The notes: a model not told the origin generated them from the sequence alone. A stretch of 64,000 nt of DNA from Pararhodonellum marinum (GCF_015354735.1 NZ_JACEFJ010000005.1:62001-126000); one strand, 5' to 3'; counted from the stretch's first letter, positions 8,160-17,367 are shown. Numbers and translations: made by a program.

Positions 8160-8315
8160 TCAAATGGATCTACCACCACTGAAGAGCTTCAGTAAAACAA
8201 CCACAACGGCTATGACCAAAAGGATGTGAATAATACCGCCACTATTGTAACCGAGAAATCCTACGGCCCAGATAATGACCAATATGACAGCAATGATATA
8301 AAGGAGATTTCCCAT
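8160..8315 (-). CDS. lmo0937-type small membrane protein
   Basis: Read directly from the minus strand: ATG at 8315 to TGA at 8160, 51 residues. It begins MGNLLYIIAVILVIIWAVGF and continues with GYNSGGIIHILL, a second helix and a KLFSGGRS tail. Two hydrophobic helices around a short GYNSGG-IH turn are characteristic of the lmo0937 family of tiny membrane proteins, common in stress-regulated sets. Function unknown. It lies 80 bp downstream of the 103-residue membrane protein gene in the same direction. Confidence 0.8.
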   Translation of the reverse strand: MGNLLYIIAVILVIIWAVGFLGYNSGGIIHILLVIAVVVVLLKLFSGGRSI

Positions 8316-8395
8316 AATTCTGCTTATTTAGTGTTTGAAATGATGTCAAAGATTTTTACTTACTTATTCTTTATCCTAAAACCTTTGTTTAGGTA

Positions 8396-8707
8396 TTAAA
8401 GCAACACAATCAACAAAACGATGATCAAAATTATGGCACCGGCAGATAGAAAAACCCCTTTATTGTTTCTTACAATTTCCTGTTTGGCTTCTTTCAATTC
8501 GGTACGAAGAACCTTCCTTTCGGATTTGGTTAAGGTAGACTTGTCCATGTTCTTTATTTCTTCCACACGATCCACCAACACCTGAATCTCGGCAGGTGTT
8601 AACTTTGACTCAACAGGATTTTTATTGGTATCCGCGGCATAGACAGTAGTTAGTCCCAAAGCAAAGAAGAGGAAAACTGTGAACAAGCAATTTCTAAAGT
8701 TTTTCAT
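8396..8707 (-). CDS. Small exported protein with C-terminal membrane anchor
   Basis: A 103-residue protein with a signal peptide (residues 1-24, ending VYA-A), a charged helical middle (about 35-80, rich in K/E/R) and a C-terminal hydrophobic helix (86-103, AIILIIVLLIVLL). This layout (periplasmic helical hairpin anchored at its end) is frequent in Bacteroidota stress islands. No enzymatic motif. Likely co-expressed with the 51-residue protein 80 bp downstream. Confidence 0.7.
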   Translation of the reverse strand: MKNFRNCLFTVFLFFALGLTTVYAADTNKNPVESKLTPAEIQVLVDRVEEIKNMDKSTLTKSERKVLRTELKEAKQEIVRNNKGVFLSAGAIILIIVLLIVLL

Positions 8708-9126
8708 GATCAGGTTAATTGATGCTGTGCGGGGTTAATTTTCTTTCAGAAATCATTACAAGCTTTGGTCTCTGTAATACAAATTTACTATCCCTACTGT
8801 CGGTTATGCTTACATAAATATTGTTTCAAATTGTAAAAATTACTTGAAAAACCATTTTTAGCCTTGAAACCGACTGATTCCTTAGAGATTTTAACAAAAA
8901 AATCAGAATGGATATAAGCTGCTGAAAAGGTTCTGAGTTGCCAAAAGATTTTTTTTAGAACCGTACCTTATCCTTCTGTGTATAAAACATCCAGTTCATT
9001 TGGCGGATTGACAAAATTTATTCTAACCGTTAATTTTATAACATATTCAAAATAAGATATAATTTTAATAATACAAAAATACTGAATTTTGTGTTGTGTA
9101 TATTTTAAAATGCACATGAGATTATT
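8708..9126. other. Divergent intergenic region
   Basis: AT-rich spacer between the minus-strand 8396-8707 gene and the plus-strand 9127 gene, so it should hold promoters for both. I see no convincing promoter consensus, hairpin or gene. Confidence 0.4.
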
Positions 9127-9288
9127 ATGAAAAAGACGCCAAAAAAAGACCAAAGCCAAAAAAAGGCGGAAGTTTTAAAAATGAACGACACTCCCGAACA
9201 GAAGCAAAAGAAGGAGAAAGCTACAAAGGATACAAAGGATAAAGCGGTAGTTGGCAATATGAACGATAATTCCAAGAAAAAGAAATAG
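9127..9288 (+). CDS. Very basic lysine-rich small protein
   Basis: ATG 9127 to TAG 9286-9288, 53 residues starting MKKTPKKDQSQKKAE and ending NSKKKK; 19 or so residues are Lys. It has no hydrophobic segment. Composition suggests an intrinsically disordered nucleic-acid-binding or stress protein. Support: ATG start, position ahead of the manganese catalase and a style seen in other stress islands. Against: low-complexity A-rich DNA can encode such a frame by chance. Confidence 0.45.
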   Translation: MKKTPKKDQSQKKAEVLKMNDTPEQKQKKEKATKDTKDKAVVGNMNDNSKKKK

Positions 9289-9438
9289 CAGTCGGCCAGC
9301 TGTAAACGTGATCAAATAGGGGAAAGCGCTTCTGATTTTCAAAGCCATATTTTGAATGAAGGGATTTGCACAGATCAAAACCACTGTAGTATCATAACAA
9401 GAGTATAAACCCAACCATTTTAACTAAACCAAAAAGAT

Positions 9439-10422
9439 ATGTTTCACCACGTTAAAGAATTGCAATTCAATGCCAGGGTATCCAAACCGGATGTACGATT
9501 TGCGAAATTATTGCTGGAACAGTTCGGTGGCCCAAACGGAGAACTGAAAGCAGCCATGCAATATTTTGTGCAGGCTTTTGGCTGTAGAAAAGCTTATCCT
9601 GACAAATATGACATGCTGATGGACATTGCTACCGAGGAGTTCAGTCACTTGGAAATTGTCGGCGCTACCATTCAGATGTTGCTCACAGGTGTTAATGGTG
9701 AACTGAAAAATGCTGCAGATGAATCCGACCTCACTAAAATGCTGGATGGTGAAGCTGCGAAGGAAAATTACATCCACGATGCCATGGTCAACCCACATTT
9801 TTTCGTGGTAAGCGGTGGTACCCCAACGCTTACAGATAGCGTAGGCAACCCTTGGACTGCAAGTTACATTATGGGTATGGGTGATCTGACTGCTGACCTG
9901 CGCTTAAACCTAGGTGCAGAGACTGGTGCCAAATTGGTCTACGAAAACCTGATGAAATTCACAGACGATGTTTATGTAAAAGAATCGTTGCGTTTTTTGA
10001 TGACCAGAGAAGTGGCGCACTTTCAGATGTTTCAAGCGGCTTTGGATACCATCCAGCCCAATTTTCCTCCAGGAATTCTGGAAAGCGATCCCAAATTCAG
10101 CAACAAATATTTCAACATGTCAAAAGGAGAAGAATTCAAGGGGCCTTGGAATCAAGGTGCAAGTCCACTGCTGGGAGAGGATTGGCAGTTTATAGATAAT
10201 CCACTTCAACATGTCAGGGATTCTGATGGTCTGTTGGAGGAAAAATCAGAAGGTACAATTAGAACTGATGAAAGTGTACAATCTACCAATAAAGAACTGA
10301 GTTCCGAAAGGAAGGAAATGGTGGACAAAGCAACTGCCCCTAAAAACGGGGTCATGAGTTGGTCTGAATACCAGCTCAATGATAGCAACGAAAAGCAGGA
10401 GAAAACCCATGCTTCAAGATAA
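9439..10422 (+). CDS. Manganese (non-heme) catalase
   Basis: A 327-residue dimanganese catalase, which splits hydrogen peroxide to water and oxygen. The four-helix ligand set follows the Lactobacillus plantarum pattern: Glu35 (NGELKAA), Glu67 and His70 (EEFSHLE), Glu161 (GAETGA) and His194 (EVAHFQMF). The C-terminal ~60 residues are low-complexity and charged, as usual in this family. No signal peptide, hence cytoplasmic. It is followed by a 39-residue membrane protein and the YflT-type protein on the same strand, giving an oxidative or general-stress set. Confidence 0.95.
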   Translation: MFHHVKELQFNARVSKPDVRFAKLLLEQFGGPNGELKAAMQYFVQAFGCRKAYPDKYDMLMDIATEEFSHLEIVGATIQMLLTGVNGELKNAADESDLTKMLDGEAAKENYIHDAMVNPHFFVVSGGTPTLTDSVGNPWTASYIMGMGDLTADLRLNLGAETGAKLVYENLMKFTDDVYVKESLRFLMTREVAHFQMFQAALDTIQPNFPPGILESDPKFSNKYFNMSKGEEFKGPWNQGASPLLGEDWQFIDNPLQHVRDSDGLLEEKSEGTIRTDESVQSTNKELSSERKEMVDKATAPKNGVMSWSEYQLNDSNEKQEKTHASR

Positions 10423-10484
10423 AACTGCCTACAGGTCAAAAAATTTATAAAATCAATTAGCTAAAGAAGCGGTAAAAAAACAAG

Positions 10485-10604
10485 ATGAATAACTTATTCA
10501 AAGGCCTTGTAGCAGGCTATGGAGCTAAAAAATTAGGAGGCGGTTGCTTCGGGACAATTCTGGTCTTTGTGATCATTTATTTCCTCATGGGGCAATGCAC
10601 CTAA
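10485..10604 (+). CDS. Tiny Gly-rich membrane protein
   Basis: ATG 10485 to TAA 10602-10604, 39 residues: MNNLFKGLVAGYGAKKLGGG followed by CFGTILVFVIIYFLMG and QCT. The glycine-rich lead followed by one hydrophobic helix is typical of small stress-induced membrane proteins in Bacteroidota. It lies 62 bp after the catalase gene and 43 bp before the YflT-type gene, and is probably co-transcribed. Confidence 0.7.
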   Translation: MNNLFKGLVAGYGAKKLGGGCFGTILVFVIIYFLMGQCT

Positions 10605-10647
10605 ACTTAAAACCTAATCAAAATTTAACCAATAAAAAACTTAGAAA

Positions 10648-11505
10648 ATGGAAAATAGACATAACGAAGATGAAGTCCGAATCAACAGGGCTTCTGAACA
10701 TGAGGACCGAAATGATAGGTCTTCTGAACATGATGAAAATCAGGACCGAAATATAGTAGATTCCGAGTACGATGAAAATGAAGGCTATAAGAATAGCGGT
10801 TCTGATCGTTATGAATATGATAACGAAATCCATAACGATCGGGATTCTGAACTCAGCGAAAAAGAAGTCCGACAAAACATAGCTTCTGCCCATAATGAAA
10901 ATGAAGGCCAGTTGAATAGAACTTCTGAAGACCAAAATGACTGGGCTACTGATCAGCAGGGACATGAGGTTCGAAATGAGAGTACTTCCGAGAAAAGAGT
11001 GCTGTCAGGCATGTTTCGAGACCGTGAAAGTGCTGAAAGAGCTTACAATACCCTTTCTGAAAGAGGGTACTCAAAAGATGAAATCAACCTGGTCATGTCC
11101 AAGGAAACCCGCGAAAAAGATTACAATGAAAACGCGGCTGAAGAAACTGAAATCGGAACGAAAGCTGCAGAACATGCAGGCAAAGGATCGGCCATCGGGG
11201 GTTCAATCGGCGCAGTTGTGGGAGTAATCGCCGCCATTGGTACAAGTGTGGCAATTCCTGGTCTGGGTATTCTGATCGCTGGACCAGTAGCTGCCGGGCT
11301 TGCAGGAGCCGGAGCTGGTGGATTGGCAGGAGGCCTTATCGGAGCCCTAGTTGGATCTGGTATACCAGAGGCAAGGGCAAAACTGTATGAATCTGGAATC
11401 AAAGAAGGTAACGTCGTAATCACAGTAACTCCAAAAAATACTGAAGATGCGAAGTATCTGGAAGAAAATTGGAGAGATAACCGCGGTGAAGAGGTTCACT
11501 GGTAA
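10648..11505 (+). CDS. YflT/general-stress-17M-type protein with repeat-rich N-terminus
   Basis: A 285-residue protein in three parts. Residues 1-117 are hydrophilic and made of degenerate ~13-residue units (for example HNEDEVRINRASE, HDENQDRNIVDSE, HNENEGQLNRTSE). Residues 118-160 hold the YflT-like motif (VLSGMFRDRESAERAYNTL, then GYSKDEINLVMS). Residues 175-240 are a Gly/Ala-rich double membrane-inserting segment (AGKGSAIGGSIGAVVG and GAGAGGLAGGLIGALVG), followed by a C-terminal module ending EGNVVITV. The family is stress-induced with no known reaction. Followed by a terminator. Confidence 0.88.
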   Translation: MENRHNEDEVRINRASEHEDRNDRSSEHDENQDRNIVDSEYDENEGYKNSGSDRYEYDNEIHNDRDSELSEKEVRQNIASAHNENEGQLNRTSEDQNDWATDQQGHEVRNESTSEKRVLSGMFRDRESAERAYNTLSERGYSKDEINLVMSKETREKDYNENAAEETEIGTKAAEHAGKGSAIGGSIGAVVGVIAAIGTSVAIPGLGILIAGPVAAGLAGAGAGGLAGGLIGALVGSGIPEARAKLYESGIKEGNVVITVTPKNTEDAKYLEENWRDNRGEEVHW

Positions 11506-11521
11506 AATTCCAACATTGCAG

Positions 11522-11551
11522 TAGGCAAGGGGCTTTTTTCACCCTTGCCTA
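11522..11551 (+). terminator. Terminator after the YflT-type gene
   Basis: Ten-base arms TAGGCAAGGG and CCCTTGCCTA around a T-rich loop, followed by TTTTAAG. It closes the catalase-YflT run and separates it from the DUF4142 gene. Confidence 0.65.
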
Positions 11552-11578
11552 TTTTAAGAAACTAAACCAATCAATACC

Positions 11579-12199
11579 ATGAAAATTCACATGAATTTTA
11601 AATCAATCCTCGTCTATACTTTATGTTTGACAGGGCCGCTCGTATTGGCATCATGTTCAGAAAACAGAGCAACTGATTCCAAGGAAATAGCAGAACAGGA
11701 AAATATCAATAGAGCAACACCCAATGACACCACAGCTGTGGTTATCGAAAATGACAACGATGCCAGGTTTTTGATGGATGCAGCTGAAATGCAAATGGAA
11801 GAAATCAGCTTGGGAAAATTAGCCCAGCAAAAGAGCAATACTCCCCATGTCAAAGAACTGGGAAAAATGATGGAGGAAGACCATACCAAAACCCTTGAAG
11901 AACTTAAGGTATTGGCACAGTCTAAATCAGTAGCTATCCCAACCACCCTTACGGAGGATTCAAGAGATGCGCTCAAAAAGCTTGAGGATAAAACAGGCAA
12001 TGATTTTGACAAAGCATACAGCGATATGATGGTCGATCACCATGAGGATGCCGTGGATAAATTTGAAAAGGCTGCCTCAGATGCTGAAGACCCACAAATC
12101 AAAGCTTGGGCTTCTGAAAAGCTCCCAGGCATGAAAACTCACCTCAGACATGCAAAAGACTGTAAAGAAAAGTGTGATAAGGATAACTCGAATTCTTAA
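11579..12199 (+). CDS. DUF4142 (ferritin-like) lipoprotein
   Basis: A 206-residue lipoprotein; signal ends VLASC with lipidated Cys26. The mature part is a DUF4142 four-helix domain (about 60-200) with the typical lines DARFLMDAAEMQMEEISLGKLA, VKELGKMMEEDH and YSDMMVDHHEDAVDKFE. The family is ferritin-like in fold but its role is unsettled; members are often stress-induced. The tail (HAKDCKEKCDKDNSNS) has two Cys and acidic/basic residues. It sits last in the stress block. Confidence 0.92.
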   Translation: MKIHMNFKSILVYTLCLTGPLVLASCSENRATDSKEIAEQENINRATPNDTTAVVIENDNDARFLMDAAEMQMEEISLGKLAQQKSNTPHVKELGKMMEEDHTKTLEELKVLAQSKSVAIPTTLTEDSRDALKKLEDKTGNDFDKAYSDMMVDHHEDAVDKFEKAASDAEDPQIKAWASEKLPGMKTHLRHAKDCKEKCDKDNSNS

Positions 12200-12445
12200 T
12201 TGATACCATTTTTTTAGATGTTGAAATCTTTGTGATGAGTTTCAATTTCTGCCATGATTGTAGCCATGATAGAAAGGAATGAAACATAGTTAGGGATTTT
12301 AATTTTTTGATGTGCAGCGAACCTTGTTTGTTGCGCATTTTTTTTGCCTCTTGGACTCAGAACCAATAGATTTCTCCTCTGATCTCAACTGCACAAACTG
12401 CACAAAAAAATACCCATCATCTTTATGTATTAATTGGCCACAACC

Positions 12446-13396
12446 TTACCAGCTTAATTCCCCTTCGATCCAAAGAGAGGGGCCGCCATCGCTGTCAGTA
12501 GCCATGACGAGCTGGACCTTTCGGTCTGAATTTTTTTCTTTAACCCAGATGGATTCTACCTTAGGAGGCTCTTCTAGTCCCAAGATTGGGGCAAAACGAA
12601 AAGCTTCCGGTTGATTGATCTTGTTCAGCGCTACTATTCCGATAAAGCTGCCCAAAACTTCCCCATCGTCATAGGCATTGGGGGTATCTTCTACAGAAGC
12701 TGTAAAAATCAGAAAGGGGTCCTCGTAGATAAAAGTTGCCCCGGAAAATCCAGCTGCTATTCCATTTATTTTGGGCATCACACATTTAAAAATATCGATG
12801 TGAGGAATTTTCCCCTTGCCGGATAAATAGTCATAGAAGGCTTGGCCATTAAACCGAAAAATCAGATTATTTGCTCGGTTCAAAAGGTAGAAATCCTTTT
12901 TATAGACTGTGAAGGCTTCCAAATTCAATTCTGCCCCCTTCATTTCCTCAAAGGATTTTAAGTGGGCATAAAAATCCAACATGGAATAGGTATTGACTTG
13001 GATAGGCTGGTTCGGATTTACCTTGACCATGATGTCGCGCTCTGGAGATTTGGAACCTGAACCGAATATCCAGATTTCACCATTCACACTTTCCATGGCT
13101 TCAAAATCAGGCTTAAGGGCTTTGGGGATACTGGACTCGACCAAATCCTCTAAGGGAAAAATAGAGATTTGGCCAATGATGGATAGACCTGAGTCCAGTT
13201 CAAACAAATAGGGAGAGTCATCCCCGATCACGAACCAACGATCCTCAATTTTACATACCCCTGAAGCACTGGGGATATTTTCCAGCACAGTGGCATGGGA
13301 AAGGGTAAATTCAGGTTGTTTATTCATACATGACAAGACAGACAAGATCAAAGTTAATAGACTAAATCTGCCAAGAATGATAAATAGATTATTCAA
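12446..13396 (-). CDS. Hypothetical lipoprotein, possibly beta-propeller (DUF6929-like)
   Basis: A 316-residue lipoprotein (lipobox LSVLSC, Cys23). The mature part has repeated beta-strand patterns (RWFVIGDDSPYLFELD, EIWIFGSGSKSPERDI, NNLIFRFNGQAFYDYL, GFSGATFIYEDPFLIFTASVED) consistent with a propeller or phytase-like esterase fold. I tentatively connect it with the DUF6929 group; no catalytic residues assigned. Single gene, transcribed opposite the amidohydrolase. Confidence 0.7.
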   Translation of the reverse strand: MNNLFIILGRFSLLTLILSVLSCMNKQPEFTLSHATVLENIPSASGVCKIEDRWFVIGDDSPYLFELDSGLSIIGQISIFPLEDLVESSIPKALKPDFEAMESVNGEIWIFGSGSKSPERDIMVKVNPNQPIQVNTYSMLDFYAHLKSFEEMKGAELNLEAFTVYKKDFYLLNRANNLIFRFNGQAFYDYLSGKGKIPHIDIFKCVMPKINGIAAGFSGATFIYEDPFLIFTASVEDTPNAYDDGEVLGSFIGIVALNKINQPEAFRFAPILGLEEPPKVESIWVKEKNSDRKVQLVMATDSDGGPSLWIEGELSW

Positions 13397-13723
13397 GTGG
13401 ATTCCTTTTATTGGGTTGGTTTTGATGCTGAAAAGTATGGATTTTAAGTTTCTTAAGGGAGGGATTTGTTAAAATTGAATATTAATTTTCTGTGTATCCT
13501 CAAAATCCCCTCAGCCGGCCTGCCAAAACCCGGAGACCGAGCCTGCCGAGGCCATTTTGACTTTTTACATTTACTGGTAAAGAAGCGGATTATCATATTT
13601 TATTTTCTCCCCAAATCCCACCAATCTCAATTTTCAGAAAAAATTTCTAAATTTAGCCAGGTTACGGGCGATGGCCTTTCAAACCTTCAACATCCCTTCT
13701 TCCTTTATCCTTAACTTTCCATT
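13397..13723. other. Divergent intergenic region with GC-rich patch
   Basis: Holds the promoters of both flanking genes. A patch at 13510-13552 is rich in GCCGGCCTGCC/GCCTGCCGAGG-like sequence, recalling the GC-rich centre of repeat family A but without its ends. An 82-codon frame across it (13466-13714) looks non-coding. Confidence 0.4.
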
Positions 13724-16700
13724 ATGATTAAAATGACTTATATCGCTCTGTTGTTCTTTGCAGCAACACTGAGCGGATTCTTGGTTGATTTGACTCCAAG
13801 CAAAGCAGGAAAAAAGTATTTAAATTCTACTTCCCATTATGCAAGTGACAGTACTTCCAAAGACTCTCTGGACCATCCCAAATTCAAGGAACTGCCCTTG
13901 AAACCGGAGCGTGAGGTAAAATTTACGACTAAAGAAGGCACCTGGATGAGTGTGGATGTGAGCCCTGACGGAAAAACGCTGGCCTTTGATTTGTTGGGAG
14001 ACATCTTTACCATCCCCATCGAAGGGGGAAAGGCCACGCCCATCACTTCTGGCATGGCTTATGAAACCCACCCTCGCTTTTCTCCTGACGGCAAAAAAAT
14101 ATTGTTTACCTCCGATCGGGCTGGCAACGACAACCTCTGGTACATCGATATGGAAAAACAAGATACCGTACAGGTGACTAAGGACAAAAATGGGGATGTG
14201 CCGGGGGCGGCCTGGACACCGGATGGAGAATATATTGTGGTTTCAAAAGGAAGAAGGATCACCAAACTGTGGCTTTACCATAAGGACGGTGGAGGAGGAA
14301 TTGAGTTGAATGAAACCCCGACCTCGATGAAAACCATCGACCCATTCGTCAGTCCTGATGGCAAAAAGGTGTATTTTTCCCATAGAACCGGTTCATGGAA
14401 TTACAATGCCCTATTGCCGCAATACCAAATTGGTACCTACGATTTCGAAAAAGGTAAAATCAACAGTATCAGCAGTCGATACGGATCGGCTTTTGCCCCT
14501 ACCTTGAGCAAGGATGGAAAATGGATGGTCTATGGCAGCCGATGGGAGGAAAAGACCGGTCTGGTTCTAAGAAATCTGGACTCCGGTGAGGAAAGATGGC
14601 TTGCCTATCCAGTACAAAGAGACGAGCAGGAAAGTATTGCCCCGCAGGGGGTTTTGCCGGGCATGTCTTTTACCCCGGACAGCCGATACCTGATCGCTTC
14701 CTATGGCGGAAAAATATGGCGCATTCCTGTGACAGAAAATGGTAAGGCTCAAGAAATACCCTTTGAGGTAGATGTGAAATTGGGAATGGGTCCCAGGTTG
14801 TATTTCAATTATGAGATCAAGGACACTACCGCAGCTTTGGCTTCACAAATCAGGGATGCGGTACCCTCTCCCGATGGGAAGAAGCTTGCCTTTACGGCCT
14901 TGAACCGCCTATATGTGATGGATTATCCCAATGGGACCCCTGAGCGGGTCTCTGACCATGACTTTACAGAGGCGATGCCGGCCTGGAGCCCGGATGGAAA
15001 GCAACTGGTATTTGTCACTTGGGATGAGGAAGAGGGCCATATGTACAAGGCTAGCTTAGGGAAGAAAAATACAGTCACCAAACTAACCCAAGAAAGCGGC
15101 CTTTACATTGGGCCAGCATGGAGTCAAAATAACCGAATCGCTGTCTTCAAAGGATCCAAACAACTGTGGAAAGATGCAGAGGGCCCTATGTTTGGCGGTG
15201 CAGATGCGGATTTGGTGTGGATACCTTCAGTAGGCGGTGCTCCCAGGAAGATTACGGAGGCATCAGGATATGGGAATGTACATTTTACCAAAGATACTTC
15301 CAGGGTATATCTGAATAAATCAGGAGGAAACCTGGTCAGCCTCAAATGGGATGGCACAGACGAAAAGGTATATGCCAAAGTGACCGGTATCACGGTTTTT
15401 GGTTCGGTAGCAGATGCCCATGACCACAGTGGACACGGACACGGTGAGGAGTTCTCTTCGGTTCGCTATGTCATGGGCATGCCCGTTTCCAATGCCGATG
15501 CAGTCAATTACTGCATGCTCCCTTCAGGAGCGAGTGCTCAGGAGCCTCAGATGCAGCCCAGCAGTGCCAGTACCATTTTGATGGCTCCGGAAGGCAACTT
15601 GGCCCTGGCCCAAATCAACAACAATGTGTATGTGGTCACTATCCCGGTGGCAGGCAAAACACCTACGATCAATGTGAGTGAACCCAGTTCGAGCAATTTC
15701 CCTTCGCGTCAGCTGACTGAAATCGGAGGAGAATGGCCCGCTTGGGAAGCCAACGGCAAAAAAGTCCATTGGTCTCTCGGAAATGGCCATTGGGTCTATG
15801 ACATTGACAAGGCCAAGCAGGTGGAGGATTCAGTGAAGACCGCCAAAAAATTAAAAATGCTGTCCGATGCGGATAGTGTAAAGACCCTGAAGGCCAAAGG
15901 AAAAGATGCCGTAAAGTTGGCTGATTCTTTAGCTAAAAAGGAGAAGGAGGCTTTGGCGGAATTATTGAAAAACGACAAGGAAAAAGCAAAGGCAGACAGT
16001 GTTTACAAAGCGGAACAAAAAGCCAAGGAAACCTATAAGCCCGAAGAAAAACAGGTGAAGGTGTACTATGCCAAAGATCAGCCAAAAGGAAAAATTTTAC
16101 TCCAAAATGCCAGGATTATCACCATGAAGGGGGAAGAAGTGATCGAAAAGGGCGATATCCTGATCGAAAATAACCGGATAAAAGCGGTAGGCAAGTCGGG
16201 GACCTTGGAGGCAGGGGATGCCAAAGCCATAGACATTTCCGGAAAGACGGTCACACCGGGTTTTGTGGATACCCACGCCCACATGTGGCCGGTATGGGGA
16301 TTGCACAAAAACACCGTATGGATGTATGCGGCCAATCTGGCCTACGGGGTGACCACTACGAGGGATCCCCAGACTTCCACTTCTGATGTTTTGACTTATG
16401 GGGACATGGTGGAAAGCGGCAAAATCCCCGGTCCAAGAGTTTACAGCACAGGACCGGGGGTAGGTTTTTGGATGTATAACCTCAAGTCTCTCGAACAAAC
16501 CAAAAATGTATTGGAACAGTATAGCAAATATTACAATACACAATACATCAAAATGTACTTGGTAGGCAACCGGCAGCACAGACAATGGGTCATTATGGCC
16601 GCCAAGGAACAAAAACTAATGCCCACCACTGAAGGGGGACTGGATTACAAGCTGAACATGACCCAACTCATCGACGGATATCCCGGTCATGAACATGCCA

Positions 16701-17350
16701 TTCCCATTTATCCGCTATTCAATGATGTAACCCAAACCATCGCCGAAAGCAAAATGGCAGTCACCCCCACATTGTTGGTAGCCTATGGTGGTCCTTGGGC
16801 AGAAAATTATTTCTACACCACGGAAAGCCCCCTTCATGATCCCAAGCTGAAGCGCTTCACCCCTTACGAGGAATTGAATTCCAAAGCCAGAAGAAGGGCC
16901 GGGTCATTGGGCGGTTGGTTTGCTCCTGAAGACCATGTATTCACCCAGCATGCAGAAGGGGTCAATGACATCGTAAAAAAGGGTGGTCTTGCAGGTATAG
17001 GGTCCCATGGGCAGTTGCAGGGATTGGGGTACCATTGGGAACTCTGGTCGGTGGCAAGTGGAGGCATGAGCAATATCGATGCACTTAGAACCGCTACGAT
17101 TCTTGGGGCGGAAGCACTTGGGTTGGACAAGGAATTGGGCAGCATAGAAGCAGGAAAATTGGCTGATCTCGTGATCATGGAAGACAACCCCCTTGAAAAT
17201 ATCCGCCACACCAATACCATCACCCATGTGGTCAAAAACGGCCGGTTATACGATGGGGAAACCTTGGACGAAATCCTTCCCAATCCTAGAAAACTGGATA
17301 CGAGCCCTTGGACCAAAACCGCCCCGGTGCTCAATACAGTTTTGAAATAA
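13724..17350 (+). CDS. Exported TolB/PD40 propeller-amidohydrolase fusion
   Basis: A 1208-residue protein. N-terminal hydrophobic signal (residues 1-20), then a TolB-type propeller (about 60-470) with many PDGK repeats such as VSPDGKTLAFD, FSPDGKKILFTSD and WSPDGKQLVFV. A Lys/Ala-rich, probably helical linker spans about 690-785 (ADSVKT, LADSLAKKEKEAL). The amidohydrolase domain starts near 790; metal motif DTHAHMW places His851 and His853, and a further GHEH lies near 988. Near residue 1091 the expected GSD reads GSHG. Such exported fusions act on peptides or cyclic amides; substrate unknown. Terminator follows. Confidence 0.92.
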   Translation: MIKMTYIALLFFAATLSGFLVDLTPSKAGKKYLNSTSHYASDSTSKDSLDHPKFKELPLKPEREVKFTTKEGTWMSVDVSPDGKTLAFDLLGDIFTIPIEGGKATPITSGMAYETHPRFSPDGKKILFTSDRAGNDNLWYIDMEKQDTVQVTKDKNGDVPGAAWTPDGEYIVVSKGRRITKLWLYHKDGGGGIELNETPTSMKTIDPFVSPDGKKVYFSHRTGSWNYNALLPQYQIGTYDFEKGKINSISSRYGSAFAPTLSKDGKWMVYGSRWEEKTGLVLRNLDSGEERWLAYPVQRDEQESIAPQGVLPGMSFTPDSRYLIASYGGKIWRIPVTENGKAQEIPFEVDVKLGMGPRLYFNYEIKDTTAALASQIRDAVPSPDGKKLAFTALNRLYVMDYPNGTPERVSDHDFTEAMPAWSPDGKQLVFVTWDEEEGHMYKASLGKKNTVTKLTQESGLYIGPAWSQNNRIAVFKGSKQLWKDAEGPMFGGADADLVWIPSVGGAPRKITEASGYGNVHFTKDTSRVYLNKSGGNLVSLKWDGTDEKVYAKVTGITVFGSVADAHDHSGHGHGEEFSSVRYVMGMPVSNADAVNYCMLPSGASAQEPQMQPSSASTILMAPEGNLALAQINNNVYVVTIPVAGKTPTINVSEPSSSNFPSRQLTEIGGEWPAWEANGKKVHWSLGNGHWVYDIDKAKQVEDSVKTAKKLKMLSDADSVKTLKAKGKDAVKLADSLAKKEKEALAELLKNDKEKAKADSVYKAEQKAKETYKPEEKQVKVYYAKDQPKGKILLQNARIITMKGEEVIEKGDILIENNRIKAVGKSGTLEAGDAKAIDISGKTVTPGFVDTHAHMWPVWGLHKNTVWMYAANLAYGVTTTRDPQTSTSDVLTYGDMVESGKIPGPRVYSTGPGVGFWMYNLKSLEQTKNVLEQYSKYYNTQYIKMYLVGNRQHRQWVIMAAKEQKLMPTTEGGLDYKLNMTQLIDGYPGHEHAIPIYPLFNDVTQTIAESKMAVTPTLLVAYGGPWAENYFYTTESPLHDPKLKRFTPYEELNSKARRRAGSLGGWFAPEDHVFTQHAEGVNDIVKKGGLAGIGSHGQLQGLGYHWELWSVASGGMSNIDALRTATILGAEALGLDKELGSIEAGKLADLVIMEDNPLENIRHTNTITHVVKNGRLYDGETLDEILPNPRKLDTSPWTKTAPVLNTVLK

Positions 17351-17367
17351 TATTGAACCAACACATC

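Noticed and set aside
8968-9159. Minus-strand frame in the catalase upstream region
   Set aside because: AT-rich, overlaps the start of the Lys-rich frame, no start context; probably chance.
13466-13714. 82-codon frame between 12446-13396 and the amidohydrolase
   Set aside because: Covers the GC-rich intergenic patch, has mixed composition and lies where promoters are needed.
16097-16612. 171-codon minus-strand frame inside the amidohydrolase gene
   Set aside because: Shadow of a strongly coding frame with clear catalytic motifs.
13724-17350. Idea that 3-428 and the C-terminus here arose from one split gene
   Set aside because: The two copies are diverged (GSDS versus GSHG, different tails) and 13 kb apart; ordinary family resemblance is enough.
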